From: Saprospiraceae bacterium
GTDB taxonomy: Bacteria > Bacteroidota > Bacteroidia > Chitinophagales > Saprospiraceae
Length of the DNA: 64,000 nt
Direction: 5' to 3'
Assembly (NCBI GenBank): GCA_016710265.1
Contig: JADJJL010000003.1
Span: 784,501-848,500, forward strand
The position numbers were made by a program, and so were the translations under genes. The first letter of the stretch is position 1. Each line of letters opens with the position of its first letter. Positions 56,205 through 64,000 of the stretch are shown piece by piece. Below the pieces are notes generated by a model, which saw only the letters and a program-made list of their open reading frames with translations, made no database searches and was not told where the DNA came from.

Positions 56205-56740
56205 GTGAGCAAGTATACGAGATAGATTCTATTGTTGAGTTTTACAAAGACAATCAACATAGATTAGTTCAATTTCAGGCTTCTGTTGAAACATTTTTTT
56301 CAAAACATCCTAAATTGACTGAAAAGCCGTTTCCCATAATTCATTCCATAAAGACAAGGCTAAAAGACCCGGACCATTTAAAAGATAAAATAGAACGTAA
56401 AACAAGGGATGGTGTCCAAATATCAAAGGACAACTTGTTCGGAAAAATTACTGATTTAATAGGTATAAGAGTTTTACATTTATATCAAGACCAATTTCCT
56501 ATAATTCATACTGAGATTTTGAAATACATTGAACAAGGTGATTGGACATTTGTAGAAGAACCCAAAGCAATGACGTGGGACCCTGAATCTAAACAAATGT
56601 ATGACGACCTAAAAATTACTACAGAAGTAAGACCAACATTTTACACAAGCGTACATTATCTAATCAAACCAAACAATAATAATCCTAATCCAATTTGTTG
56701 TGCTAGAATTGGACAAAACCGAAAGAAAAACAGCCGCTAA
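56201..56740 (+). CDS. RelA/SpoT-type (p)ppGpp or pppApp synthetase, C-terminally truncated
   Basis: 179 residues. IHSIKTRLKDPDHLKDKIERK and ITDLIGIRVLHLYQDQF (with the acidic residue of the D-x-x-G-x-R synthetase motif) are followed by VRPTFYTSVHYLIKPN. In intact relatives this is followed by the glutamate-containing EIQVRT motif and a helical tail. Here it breaks into CCARIGQNRKKNSR and stops inside GCCGCTAAC, the start of an attC-like element. The synthetase active site thus lacks its last motif, and the gene may be a pseudogene or a stripped toxin. Overlap with the ParA gene suggests a two-gene cassette. Confidence 0.72.
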   Translation: MSEQVYEIDSIVEFYKDNQHRLVQFQASVETFFSKHPKLTEKPFPIIHSIKTRLKDPDHLKDKIERKTRDGVQISKDNLFGKITDLIGIRVLHLYQDQFPIIHTEILKYIEQGDWTFVEEPKAMTWDPESKQMYDDLKITTEVRPTFYTSVHYLIKPNNNNPNPICCARIGQNRKKNSR

Positions 56741-57018
56741 CATTATGCCCCCGCTAATAAGCGGGGCAAGCTTCTAGAAGAAAGCCGCTGCTAAAGTGGG
56801 CCAACAAGACTGACAGTCATTAAAAGATGATTTTTTGTGGTGGAATGCCTTAATATAAATTAATTAGGCACACTTTTATTAGTACACTAAGATTAACTCT
56901 TTAAAAACTTCTCCGCATTTATACTCAAATTAGGTGATAGAAATCATTTTATTGCATGATTTTAAGTATGAAAAAAGCAAAAACTAAGTATTTTTACATT
57001 TTGCCATTAACGGCTAGC
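56733..57018 (+). repeat. degenerate attC-like element 3 and gap
   Basis: GCCGCTAAC (56733-56741) contains the preceding stop codon, as in the element at 54897. CCCCGCT (56749-56755) and AGCGGGG (56760-56766) form a tight hairpin. A GTTRRRY-like end is not found; ATTAACGGCTAGC (57007-57019) may be a scrambled remnant. At about 285 bases it is too long for a simple attC, so a deletion or fusion has probably occurred. No gene is seen in the gap. Confidence 0.3.
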
Positions 57019-57046
57019 TATATCAAATATAAGAAATTTAAAAATA

Positions 57047-57829
57047 ATGCCAAATATTGAAAAAATTATTGAAAATCTAAACATCCCAAAACAGATATTA
57101 GATAAAAGCGAATCTCTCTTAAAAACCCTTTTCGGTCCGTCATTTGAAGAATTTGGAGGAATAATCGGTGATCAGGTTAAATTAAGGAGATTTAATAATC
57201 AAATCAGAATATTCTCAAAAGCTCAAGCTAAATTATTAGAACATAAGATTGACCCTCAAAAAGTATCGTTAAAAGTATTAGTCCCATTAATTGAGCTTAG
57301 TTCATTGGAGGAAGAAGAAGGATTACAAGAAAAGTGGGCAAATTTATCAGCTCATATTATTGGAGGGAATAAGGAAATTATATTTCAACAAAATTGCATT
57401 TCAATTTTAAACAAACTCTCATCGGAAGAAGCAAAATTGCTTGATGAACTACATAAACAATTTAACAATAGTCGTCTTGAAAGATATCGCAAAGATCAAA
57501 ATGATATTGAACAAGCCCAAAATCTTTTCCCAGAATTAAAGCATTTATTACCTAAAAGTCTCGACAACTATGCTTTCGAAAAAATATCATTTAACATTTC
57601 GCATCTTTCAAAGTCAATGTCGATAAATATTCGTGAATTAGAGTTTAATATATCTAATTTAATTTCTCTCGGTTTATTAAAATGGCAAACCAATGTAGAT
57701 GTTGAGGCAACAAAATCTTCTGAAGATCCAGAAAATAATGAAATTGATGTAGACGTTCAAGTTTTTAATAATAATACATTTATTTTTACTTCTATAGGAG
57801 ATAGGTTCGTGAAAATATGCAAAGAATAA
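57047..57829 (+). CDS. Abi-alpha (DUF4393) family abortive-infection protein
   Basis: 260 residues. The family hallmark is the helical segment VPLIELSSLEEEEGLQEKWANLSAHI (about 79-104), which closely follows the (L/V)-P-L-I-E-x-x-S-L-E-E-x-E-x-L-Q-x-x-W-A-x-L pattern of DUF4393/Abi-alpha proteins. The C-terminal half has a winged-helix-like stretch (NIRELEFNISNLISLGLLKW) and ends ITSIGDRFVKICKE-like. No signal peptide. Some relatives are linked to abortive infection, but the mechanism is unknown. It is the last single gene before the restriction-modification locus. Confidence 0.75.
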   Translation: MPNIEKIIENLNIPKQILDKSESLLKTLFGPSFEEFGGIIGDQVKLRRFNNQIRIFSKAQAKLLEHKIDPQKVSLKVLVPLIELSSLEEEEGLQEKWANLSAHIIGGNKEIIFQQNCISILNKLSSEEAKLLDELHKQFNNSRLERYRKDQNDIEQAQNLFPELKHLLPKSLDNYAFEKISFNISHLSKSMSINIRELEFNISNLISLGLLKWQTNVDVEATKSSEDPENNEIDVDVQVFNNNTFIFTSIGDRFVKICKE

Positions 57830-57996
57830 TACTGAACTGATAACATGGCATGGACTTTACACCACCAAGTATTATAAATCATTCAAATTAACCTTTAATA
57901 ATAAATTGAAACATTGTGCTCCTAAACCCATCCAGTCGCAAACCCCAAAGCTTGCAATAGAGCTTCAATTTTTCTTTCGCATCCATGCTAAATTGC

Positions 57997-58004
57997 TACT
58001 TTTG
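57997..58004 (+). promoter_or_regulatory. candidate -7 box of the hsd operon
   Basis: TACTTTTG fits TAnnTTTG and lies 34 bases before the hsdM ATG. A -33 TTG is not found at standard spacing. The rest of the 208-base gap after the Abi-alpha gene shows a GATAAC near 57838 that may be a remnant cassette end, but nothing firm. Confidence 0.4.
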
Positions 58005-58037
58005 AGAAATAAATTGACAACTTGGAATTGAGATAAA

Positions 58038-60584
58038 ATGCAAGGAAAACAACTGAGAAAATTAGAAGCTGAACTATGGAGAGCCGCAGACCAACTCAGA
58101 GCAAATAGTAAACTGACTGCCTCGGAATACTCAATGCCGGTATTGGGGCTGATATTTTTACGACACGCATACAACCGCTTTCAAAAAGTAAAAATTGAAG
58201 TAGAGAGAACCTTGCCTTCCCATCCGCAGCGGGGAAAACGCGAATTGACCAAAAAGGACTTTGAAGAACAAAACTCAATGTTCCTACCTGACAAGGCACA
58301 GTTTGATTATCTAGTATCATTGCCCGAAAGTGCCGACATTGGTGAAGCGATAGACAATGCCATGAAATTGATTGAGGATGAATACGACAACCTCAAAGGT
58401 GTTTTACCAAAGAACTTTTCCATTTTCAGTAAAGACTTGTTGCGGGAATTACTCCGCATTTTCAATAAAGAAGTATTGCAAAAAGCCGAAGGTGATTTAT
58501 TTGGGAAAATTTATGAATATTTCCTTGGTAAATTTGCAATGACCGGAGCACAGGAAGGTGGAGAGTTTTTTACGCCTATGAGTCTGGTGCAAACCATTGT
58601 AAATGTTATAGAACCTGACCACGGTATCGTGTTTGACCCTGCCTGCGGCAGTGCGGGTATGTTTGTGCAAACGGGTTATTTCATAGAAAGCGAAGGATTG
58701 AAGCCTGCCGAAAAAGTTACTTTTTACGGACAGGAAAAGGCCGACCTTAATACTAAGCTGGCAAAGATGAACCTCACCGTACATGGACTGGAAGGCAACA
58801 TACAGGAAGGCAATACTTTTTATGAAGACAAACATAATCTAGTTGGTGGAGCAGATTTTGTAATGGCAAATCCCCCGTTTAATGTAGACGGTGTGGACAA
58901 AGCAAAAGATGCTGTAAAGAAAGACCCACGTTTGCTATTGGACGGCAAAGTAAACCTGCCTAAAAACGACAACGCCAATTATCTGTGGATTCAGTATTTC
59001 TACAATTACCTGAAGGCAACAGGCAGAGCAGGTTTTGTAATGGCTTCTTCTGCCAGCGATGCCGGACACAGCGAAAAAGACATACGTGAGAAGTTAGTAA
59101 AAACAGGTGCAGTAGATGTGATGATGGCTATTGGCAATAACTTTTTTTATACACGTTCATTGCCGTGCACATTGTGGTTTTTTGACCGTGGAAAAGAGCT
59201 GCTCACCCCTAGCCCCTCTACACATGGAGTAGAGAAAGAGCTCCTCACCCCTAGCCCCTCTCCACATGGAGAGGGGAAAGAATCTATTATAACAGTAGAA
59301 CGACAATTGCCAAAGCAACTTCTGGAAAATGCAAGGGCGTTAAGAAAAAATCAAACAGAAGCTGAAGAATTGCTTTGGCAGCTGCTTAGAGACCGGCAGC
59401 TCAATAGCTTAAAGTTCAGAAGACAACATCCTCTTAAGGTTGGATTTGTATTGGACTTCTTTTGTTCAGAAGCAAAATTGGGAATTGAAGTAGATGGTGG
59501 TTACCACACTCAAAAAGAACAACAAGAATATGATGCAGAACGAACCAAAATTATCAATGAATATGGCATTCGTATTATTCGATTCACCAACGAACAAGTT
59601 CTATTGAACACAGAACAAGTTTTAAATGATATTGCCTCTTCCGCAATTCCCCCCTCTCCAAATGGAGAGGGGTTGGGGGTGAGGAACAAAAACACCGTGC
59701 TAATGCTCGATGCCCGAAAAATTTACCGAAAGGTAACCAGCAAGGTAAACGATTTTAGCCCCGAGCAATTGCAAAACCTGATTTGCATTGTAAACTTATA
59801 TAGAGGCAATTCCAAAAAGTTTGAAAGCACGGTAAAAAGCTATTTGCAAAATGCTACCGACTTAGCAAAAGAAACTGCCGAAACCAGCACCGAACTACAA
59901 AAGCAATTGCAAAAGGTATTGAAAACGGTAAGTGACTTTGCTACTAAATACGCCAAGGAAAACAAAGAAGCCAAAGCTTTTGTAGATGCTCTGAACATTG
60001 AAGAAACCACAAGCATTTATGAGCAACAAAACAAACTGATTGTTGAAGCGAAAAAAGCAAAGGCAGACATTGAAGTTTTAGAAAATATTGCTCACTTATG
60101 CAAAGCCTTACGCAAACCACAAGACAAACTCATTAAACAATTGCTCGATGTCATAAGCACAGCCGCCAAAGAATACCAACTAAGCAAAAACAAGGATTGG
60201 AAAGAATTAATCTTGAAAGAACAACTCGACCAGCTGAAAGCCCTGCAACAGCAACTCAGCGGCATCCCCAATGAAGAAGAACCAGGATTGCTGCACGAAA
60301 CCGAATATTTCTATAAACAAGCCCATTGGCTCACCAGTCGTTTTCCCGATGGGTTTTATACCGATGTGGAAGGACTTTGCAAAGTAGTAAACCAAGTTGA
60401 AATTGAAGCTAAAGATTGGAGTTTAAGCCCGGGCAGATATGTAGGTGTAGACACTGCCACCGATGATGACTTTGACTACGAAGAACGCCTGAACGAAATA
60501 CATATTGAGTTGGAAGGCTTGAATGAAGAAGCCTTTGTTTTGGCAAATGTTATTTCTGAGAATTTTAAAGAGTTGGCGATATGA
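58038..60584 (+). CDS. hsdM: type I restriction-modification methyltransferase (HsdM) interrupted in frame by a DUF559 nuclease domain
   Basis: 848 residues. Residues 1-388 are the usual N6-adenine methyltransferase: helical N-domain, motif I FDPACGSAG (199-207), catalytic NPPF (278-281) and SLPCTLWFFDRGK. Residues about 389-549 are foreign: a DUF559 domain (KFRRQHPLKVGFVLDFF, then E484-V-D486 in IEVDGGYH) flanked by translated repeat sequence (LLTPSPSPHGEG and PPSPNGEGLGVR). The methyltransferase resumes at NTVLMLDARKIYRKV, which normally follows the FDRGK loop directly, and ends with a helical, coiled-coil-rich tail. With HsdS and HsdR it would methylate and cut DNA. Richer in G+C than its neighbours, suggesting transfer. 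Confidence 0.9.
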   Translation: MQGKQLRKLEAELWRAADQLRANSKLTASEYSMPVLGLIFLRHAYNRFQKVKIEVERTLPSHPQRGKRELTKKDFEEQNSMFLPDKAQFDYLVSLPESADIGEAIDNAMKLIEDEYDNLKGVLPKNFSIFSKDLLRELLRIFNKEVLQKAEGDLFGKIYEYFLGKFAMTGAQEGGEFFTPMSLVQTIVNVIEPDHGIVFDPACGSAGMFVQTGYFIESEGLKPAEKVTFYGQEKADLNTKLAKMNLTVHGLEGNIQEGNTFYEDKHNLVGGADFVMANPPFNVDGVDKAKDAVKKDPRLLLDGKVNLPKNDNANYLWIQYFYNYLKATGRAGFVMASSASDAGHSEKDIREKLVKTGAVDVMMAIGNNFFYTRSLPCTLWFFDRGKELLTPSPSTHGVEKELLTPSPSPHGEGKESIITVERQLPKQLLENARALRKNQTEAEELLWQLLRDRQLNSLKFRRQHPLKVGFVLDFFCSEAKLGIEVDGGYHTQKEQQEYDAERTKIINEYGIRIIRFTNEQVLLNTEQVLNDIASSAIPPSPNGEGLGVRNKNTVLMLDARKIYRKVTSKVNDFSPEQLQNLICIVNLYRGNSKKFESTVKSYLQNATDLAKETAETSTELQKQLQKVLKTVSDFATKYAKENKEAKAFVDALNIEETTSIYEQQNKLIVEAKKAKADIEVLENIAHLCKALRKPQDKLIKQLLDVISTAAKEYQLSKNKDWKELILKEQLDQLKALQQQLSGIPNEEEPGLLHETEYFYKQAHWLTSRFPDGFYTDVEGLCKVVNQVEIEAKDWSLSPGRYVGVDTATDDDFDYEERLNEIHIELEGLNEEAFVLANVISENFKELAI
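59202..59684 (+). mobile_element. DUF559-nuclease repeat element inserted in frame in hsdM
   Basis: Length 483 bases (161 codons), so the host frame is kept. Left end: two tandem copies of a 42-base unit CTCACCCCTAGCCCCTCT… (from 59202 and 59244), the second with a perfect hairpin CCCCTCTCCA/TGGAGAGGGG (59255-59276). Right end: the same hairpin arms (59651-59672) followed by TTGGGGGTGAGG, the inverted form of the left unit. Between them is a complete DUF559 domain with PD-(D/E)XK-type residues D473, E484 and D486 (hsdM numbering). The whole looks like a nuclease unit carried by inverted palindromic repeats. Confidence 0.8.
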
Positions 60585-61783
60585 AGTGGGAATATAAATC
60601 TCTTAACGAATTAGGATTTGTAGGCAGAGGTAAATCTAGGCATCGTCCACGTAACGCGGAGCATTTGTATGGTGGTATTTATCCTTTTATTCAAACAGGC
60701 GATATACAAAAAGCCAACTTTTATATTAAAGAATATTCTCACACTTATAGTGAAGAGGGCTTAGCTCAAAGCAAATTATGGAAAGAAGGCACAATGGTAA
60801 TTTCCATAGTCGGAGCAAATACTGCTGAAACCGCAATTCTTGGTTTTGATGCTTGTTTTCCTGATAGTGTCATTGGCTTTATTCCCTTTGAAAATATTTC
60901 TGATGTAAGGTATATAAAATACAATTTGGAATGTTTAAAAGTGCATTTGAAAGGTATTTCAGAAGGAACCGCAAGAGAAAATTTAAGTCTTGAAAAACTT
61001 TTATCTGTAAAGTTACCAACCCCACCTTTTGCCACCCAAGGCAAAATCGCCAGCATCTTATCGGCTTATGATGATTTGATAGAGAATAATTTGAAGCGGA
61101 TAAAGTTGTTGGAGGAGGCTGTCGAAATTGTTTACAAAGGGGAATTTAATTTTTTCAAGCCTTCAAACGGAGTAAACAAATTGCCAGAAGATTGGAAAGT
61201 CCATAGGGCTGATGAAATTTTCAGAATTAACATTGGAAAGACGCCACCTAGAGAACAAGACGAATGGTTCAATGATGTAGATTCTGGCGTTAAATGGGTT
61301 TCAATCAAAGACATTAATAATTCAACAGTTTATATGCTAAACACAAGCGAAACTGTTACTGAAAATGCCGTAAACAAATTCAATATGAATGTGGCCAAAA
61401 TTGACACAGTAATTTTGAGTTTCAAATTAACTGTAGGAAAAGTCGCAATTACTACAGAGGAAATGGTAACAAATGAAGCCATTGCTCACTTCAATATAGA
61501 TGATGAATCAAGAATGATTTCAGAATACATCTATTTCTACTTGAAGAATTTTCCTTATGATTCTCTGGGCAGCACTTCATCTATTGGAACTGCTATCAAT
61601 TCTAAAATTGTAAAAGCAATGCCAGTTTTACTTCCACCAAAATCGGTCATTCAAGAATTTGGCCAGAAAGCAAAACCCAGCTTTCAAATGATAAAGACTT
61701 TATTGAAACAAAACTCCAAACTCCGAGAGGCACGGGATATTTTATTACCTAAACTGATCAATGGGCAAATAGCGGTATATTAA
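60581..61783 (+). CDS. hsdS: type I restriction-modification specificity subunit
   Basis: 400 residues with two target-recognition domains, each followed by a conserved helix: TRD1 ends in LPTPPFATQGKIASILSAYDDLIENNLKRIKLLEEA, TRD2 begins LPEDWKVHRADEIFRINIGKTPP and ends VLLPPKSVIQEFGQKAKPSFQMIKTLLKQNSKL. The protein dictates the bipartite recognition sequence of the HsdM/HsdR complex; the sequence itself cannot be read from the protein. The start overlaps hsdM by four bases (ATGA). It is complete and undisturbed. Confidence 0.92.
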   Translation: MKWEYKSLNELGFVGRGKSRHRPRNAEHLYGGIYPFIQTGDIQKANFYIKEYSHTYSEEGLAQSKLWKEGTMVISIVGANTAETAILGFDACFPDSVIGFIPFENISDVRYIKYNLECLKVHLKGISEGTARENLSLEKLLSVKLPTPPFATQGKIASILSAYDDLIENNLKRIKLLEEAVEIVYKGEFNFFKPSNGVNKLPEDWKVHRADEIFRINIGKTPPREQDEWFNDVDSGVKWVSIKDINNSTVYMLNTSETVTENAVNKFNMNVAKIDTVILSFKLTVGKVAITTEEMVTNEAIAHFNIDDESRMISEYIYFYLKNFPYDSLGSTSSIGTAINSKIVKAMPVLLPPKSVIQEFGQKAKPSFQMIKTLLKQNSKLREARDILLPKLINGQIAVY

Positions 61784-61786
61784 TAA

Positions 61787-64000
61787 ATGAGAACACAATT
61801 ACAGCAAATTATCAATCATCTAAAGTCAGAAGGAAAGGATTACACCAACTTCAAGGCCTTATTAACTGCGATTAAAGCATCGGGTATTGATATTTCCAAG
61901 GACGAAATTTTAGCCTTTGTTGCCGATGATTACCGTATACAGTTGCATACCACTCCAAATAGCATAGCCAAATTAATCAGCCATTTAGCACAAGCTAATC
62001 AACCAAAAAGTGCCATAGATATTTGCTGTGGGACAGGAAATATTCTCTACTACCTGCAAAATGAGATCGATGATTTAACCGGAGTAGAAATCGTAGAGAA
62101 TGTATCAGAACTTACCAAATATTTTATTCCCGATTTGCATATTATTACGGCTGATTCATTTAAATATTCGTTTAGCCAAAAGTATGATGTAGTAGTGGGC
62201 AACATTCCCTTTGGTCTGCGAATAGAACTAGATGGGAGGCGCATGCCAGGTGAAGAAGCATTTCTGCGTAAAGCATACGAATTATTAACTGATAATGGAA
62301 GTGCTATAATGCTAGTCCCCTATTCGGTGCTATTAAATGCCCAATTCCAAAATTTCAGAAATGACTTTATAGATTATTTGCAACAAATCATTGCCTTACC
62401 ATCAGGAAGTATCAGAAATACCCAAATAAAAACGGCTATACTTGTTTTTGGAAAGAAATCAAGCAAGAATGTCAAACTTACCCAATTGCAAGATTTTGAA
62501 AACCTGGATAAAGAATATGCAAACTCAATATCAGTTCGTTACTCCAAAGCAAAATTAACCGAAAGATGGGATCCAGAATATCACCTCACCAAAAAGAGCA
62601 GTTTTTATAAAGATTTAGAGAATTTTGAAACAAAAGAACTACAAGACTTAGCCAAAATTGTAAAAGGTAAGATGATCCCTGCCGACACATTGAAAGAACA
62701 GGGTGATTATCTGTATTTAAAACCTGTGCATATACAAAAAAACGGATTAAATATTGATTCAGCTTTGAAGTATGTTTCGAAGGATTCACTATCTGACAGT
62801 GATTTCATGTCTATTTTGCTGCCTGGAGATATAGTAATCAGCACTATTTTCAGTAACCTGAAAATGTATGTTTATCAAAATGGTGATGTTCCTGCTTTCG
62901 CTTCAAATAATTTGGCTATCATCCGTTCTTCTAAACAAGATTATATTTTGAGCTACCTGCTAACAGATGAGGGTAAACGCATTTTTAAAACACAGGCGGA
63001 AGACTTAAGAAAAGGAGTTGCTATACCGCATCTCAGTATTAAAGACTTAGCAAGCATTAAAATCCCCGTTTTGCCCATTGCTGATTTAAACGTATTGGGA
63101 GATGCAAGCATAAGCCATTCTACGGAAGCCCAATTAGGTATTGCATTAGAGCAGTTGAGTGAATACAAAATCCAAGTTCAGAAACTTGAAAAAGAATTGG
63201 AAAATCACTCAGTGTTAATGGCATTTATCGAAAACCGGTTCAACCGTGTAGAAAGCCAACTAGCATTAGTGAATAAAAAGCTTGATGATTTGTTGTCCAT
63301 CCTAAAAGAGTTGAAAACAGACTTTATGCAAATTCAAAATCTTCCAAGAGAAGAGGAGGAGAAGCTGTTTAAACTTTGTCAAAAAATTGATTCTAGATTA
63401 GATAGTGTTTACAATAATGAGCAACAGACCATAAAAGGATACATTGAAGAAATCAAACGTTGGCTGGATCTGTGGGAAATATTGGATTTACAAAGTCAAA
63501 AATTCTTACCCATAGCGGAGTTTATTTTTGATGAGTTGTGCAAACTTGAGGATGCTGACTTTGCTCCTTTTGTGGTTCAATATTGCAGAACATTAGAAAA
63601 TGAAATTTTAAAGAAGTTGTTTGAGGCATACCATAGAAATGGTTTGCAAGGAATCAATAGAGAAGAACTAGTTCAATACGATTTAGTGAATTTAAAGACC
63701 AAAACGTTTGCTAATATGGTAAGAAAGGATAAGCAATCTTATACCCTAGGGGAAATGAATTTTATTATGGCTCTTCTTAAACATGGGGGAAACACATTGA
63801 ATGAAAGTCCTTTATTGCAGCATTTTAGAGCCTTTACAATATCATATTTTGATGAAAAAATAGTTGAAGCCGAATTTTTAAAAGATGTAAATAAACTCAC
63901 CAACGACTTTAGAAATAAGGCAGCACATCCATATTCAATTAGCATTGGACTTGCAAAAGAATGTCAAAGTCTTTTGAGGAAGAGTTTGAATGTGTTTTTG
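61787..64000 (+). CDS. adenine methyltransferase with S-like region, coiled coil and HEPN-like end (runs off the window)
   Basis: Open for 738 codons from ATG 61787 to the right edge with no stop, so incomplete. An N-terminal helical region is followed by SAM motif I DICCGTGN (78-85), motif IV as NIPFG (139-143) instead of NPPF/Y, and an N6A-methyltransferase core ending near residue 225. A second part (about 270-455: LAKIVKGKMIPADTL, YLKPVHI, GVAIPHLSIKDLASIKIPVLP) looks like an HsdS/type IIG target-recognition half. A coiled coil follows (about 460-530). The last part contains RNKAAHP (R709, H714), an Rx4H arrangement as in HEPN RNases and toxins. It starts 3 bases after hsdS and so belongs to the restriction operon. 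Confidence 0.75.
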   Translation, partial: MRTQLQQIINHLKSEGKDYTNFKALLTAIKASGIDISKDEILAFVADDYRIQLHTTPNSIAKLISHLAQANQPKSAIDICCGTGNILYYLQNEIDDLTGVEIVENVSELTKYFIPDLHIITADSFKYSFSQKYDVVVGNIPFGLRIELDGRRMPGEEAFLRKAYELLTDNGSAIMLVPYSVLLNAQFQNFRNDFIDYLQQIIALPSGSIRNTQIKTAILVFGKKSSKNVKLTQLQDFENLDKEYANSISVRYSKAKLTERWDPEYHLTKKSSFYKDLENFETKELQDLAKIVKGKMIPADTLKEQGDYLYLKPVHIQKNGLNIDSALKYVSKDSLSDSDFMSILLPGDIVISTIFSNLKMYVYQNGDVPAFASNNLAIIRSSKQDYILSYLLTDEGKRIFKTQAEDLRKGVAIPHLSIKDLASIKIPVLPIADLNVLGDASISHSTEAQLGIALEQLSEYKIQVQKLEKELENHSVLMAFIENRFNRVESQLALVNKKLDDLLSILKELKTDFMQIQNLPREEEEKLFKLCQKIDSRLDSVYNNEQQTIKGYIEEIKRWLDLWEILDLQSQKFLPIAEFIFDELCKLEDADFAPFVVQYCRTLENEILKKLFEAYHRNGLQGINREELVQYDLVNLKTKTFANMVRKDKQSYTLGEMNFIMALLKHGGNTLNESPLLQHFRAFTISYFDEKIVEAEFLKDVNKLTNDFRNKAAHPYSISIGLAKECQSLLRKSLNVFL

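Overview
The window is a 64 kb piece of a low-GC Bacteroidota chromosome, most plausibly of the Saprospiria/Saprospiraceae type. The reasons are: a dcw cluster in the Bacteroidota arrangement; PorP/SprF-, plug- (DUF5103) and OmpA/PD40-type proteins of the type IX secretion (T9SS) world; a giant HYR-repeat/C-type-lectin/GEVED protein ending in a T9SS sorting tail; an ECF sigma-FecR-TonB receptor trio; and several start-proximal TAnnTTTG (-7) boxes. The lineage below phylum is an inference.

Layout. 1-576 is the 3' end of an E1-type dehydrogenase/transketolase beta chain, followed by a polyprenol-phosphate mannosyltransferase. 1.4-17.1 kb is an uninterrupted dcw operon (mraZ-rsmH-ftsL-ftsI-murE-mraY-murD-ftsW-murG-murC-ftsQ-ftsA-ftsZ), preceded by MraZ-type operator boxes and closed by a strong terminator. 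murC and ftsZ each carry a one-base disruption at an A5 run, most simply read as consensus errors. 17.5-24.2 kb holds envelope and T9SS-linked proteins and a vanadium-haloperoxidase-like lipoprotein. 24.3-34.8 kb holds acetyl-CoA synthetase, a small membrane protein, a sequence-corrupted locus (poly-T/poly-G), thioredoxin, serine dehydratase, a lipoprotein made of six short repeats, and the ECF sigma/FecR/TonB receptor trio. 36-49 kb holds AIM24-like, beta-barrel, thioesterase, CoA-binding, glycosyltransferase and phosphoesterase genes and the giant adhesin-like protein.

Three intergenic repeat clusters (about 34.95-35.76, 40.73-41.78 and 48.03-49.35 kb) share the same modules in the same order. 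They are built from many short hairpins whose arms change sequence but stay complementary, plus larger branched palindromes.

From about 50 kb to the right edge the window is an accessory, defence-rich island, all on the + strand: a HigBA-like toxin-antitoxin pair between two roughly 250-bp direct repeats; an OLD-like ATPase/TOPRIM gene; a SIR2-like NADase gene with a possible membrane anchor; a ParA-like ATPase overlapping a truncated RelA/SpoT synthetase; an Abi-alpha gene; and a type I restriction-modification locus (hsdM, hsdS). The last gene is an unfinished large ORF combining a methyltransferase, an S-like region, coiled coil and a HEPN-like Rx4H end. Single genes between 52 and 57 kb are separated by attC-like imperfect palindromes, suggesting an integron-type cassette array with no integrase in view.

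The most striking item is in hsdM: a unit of about 483 bp encoding a DUF559 (PD-(D/E)XK-like) nuclease domain, bounded by inverted palindromic repeats and inserted in frame between two conserved methyltransferase motifs, so that host and guest share one reading frame.
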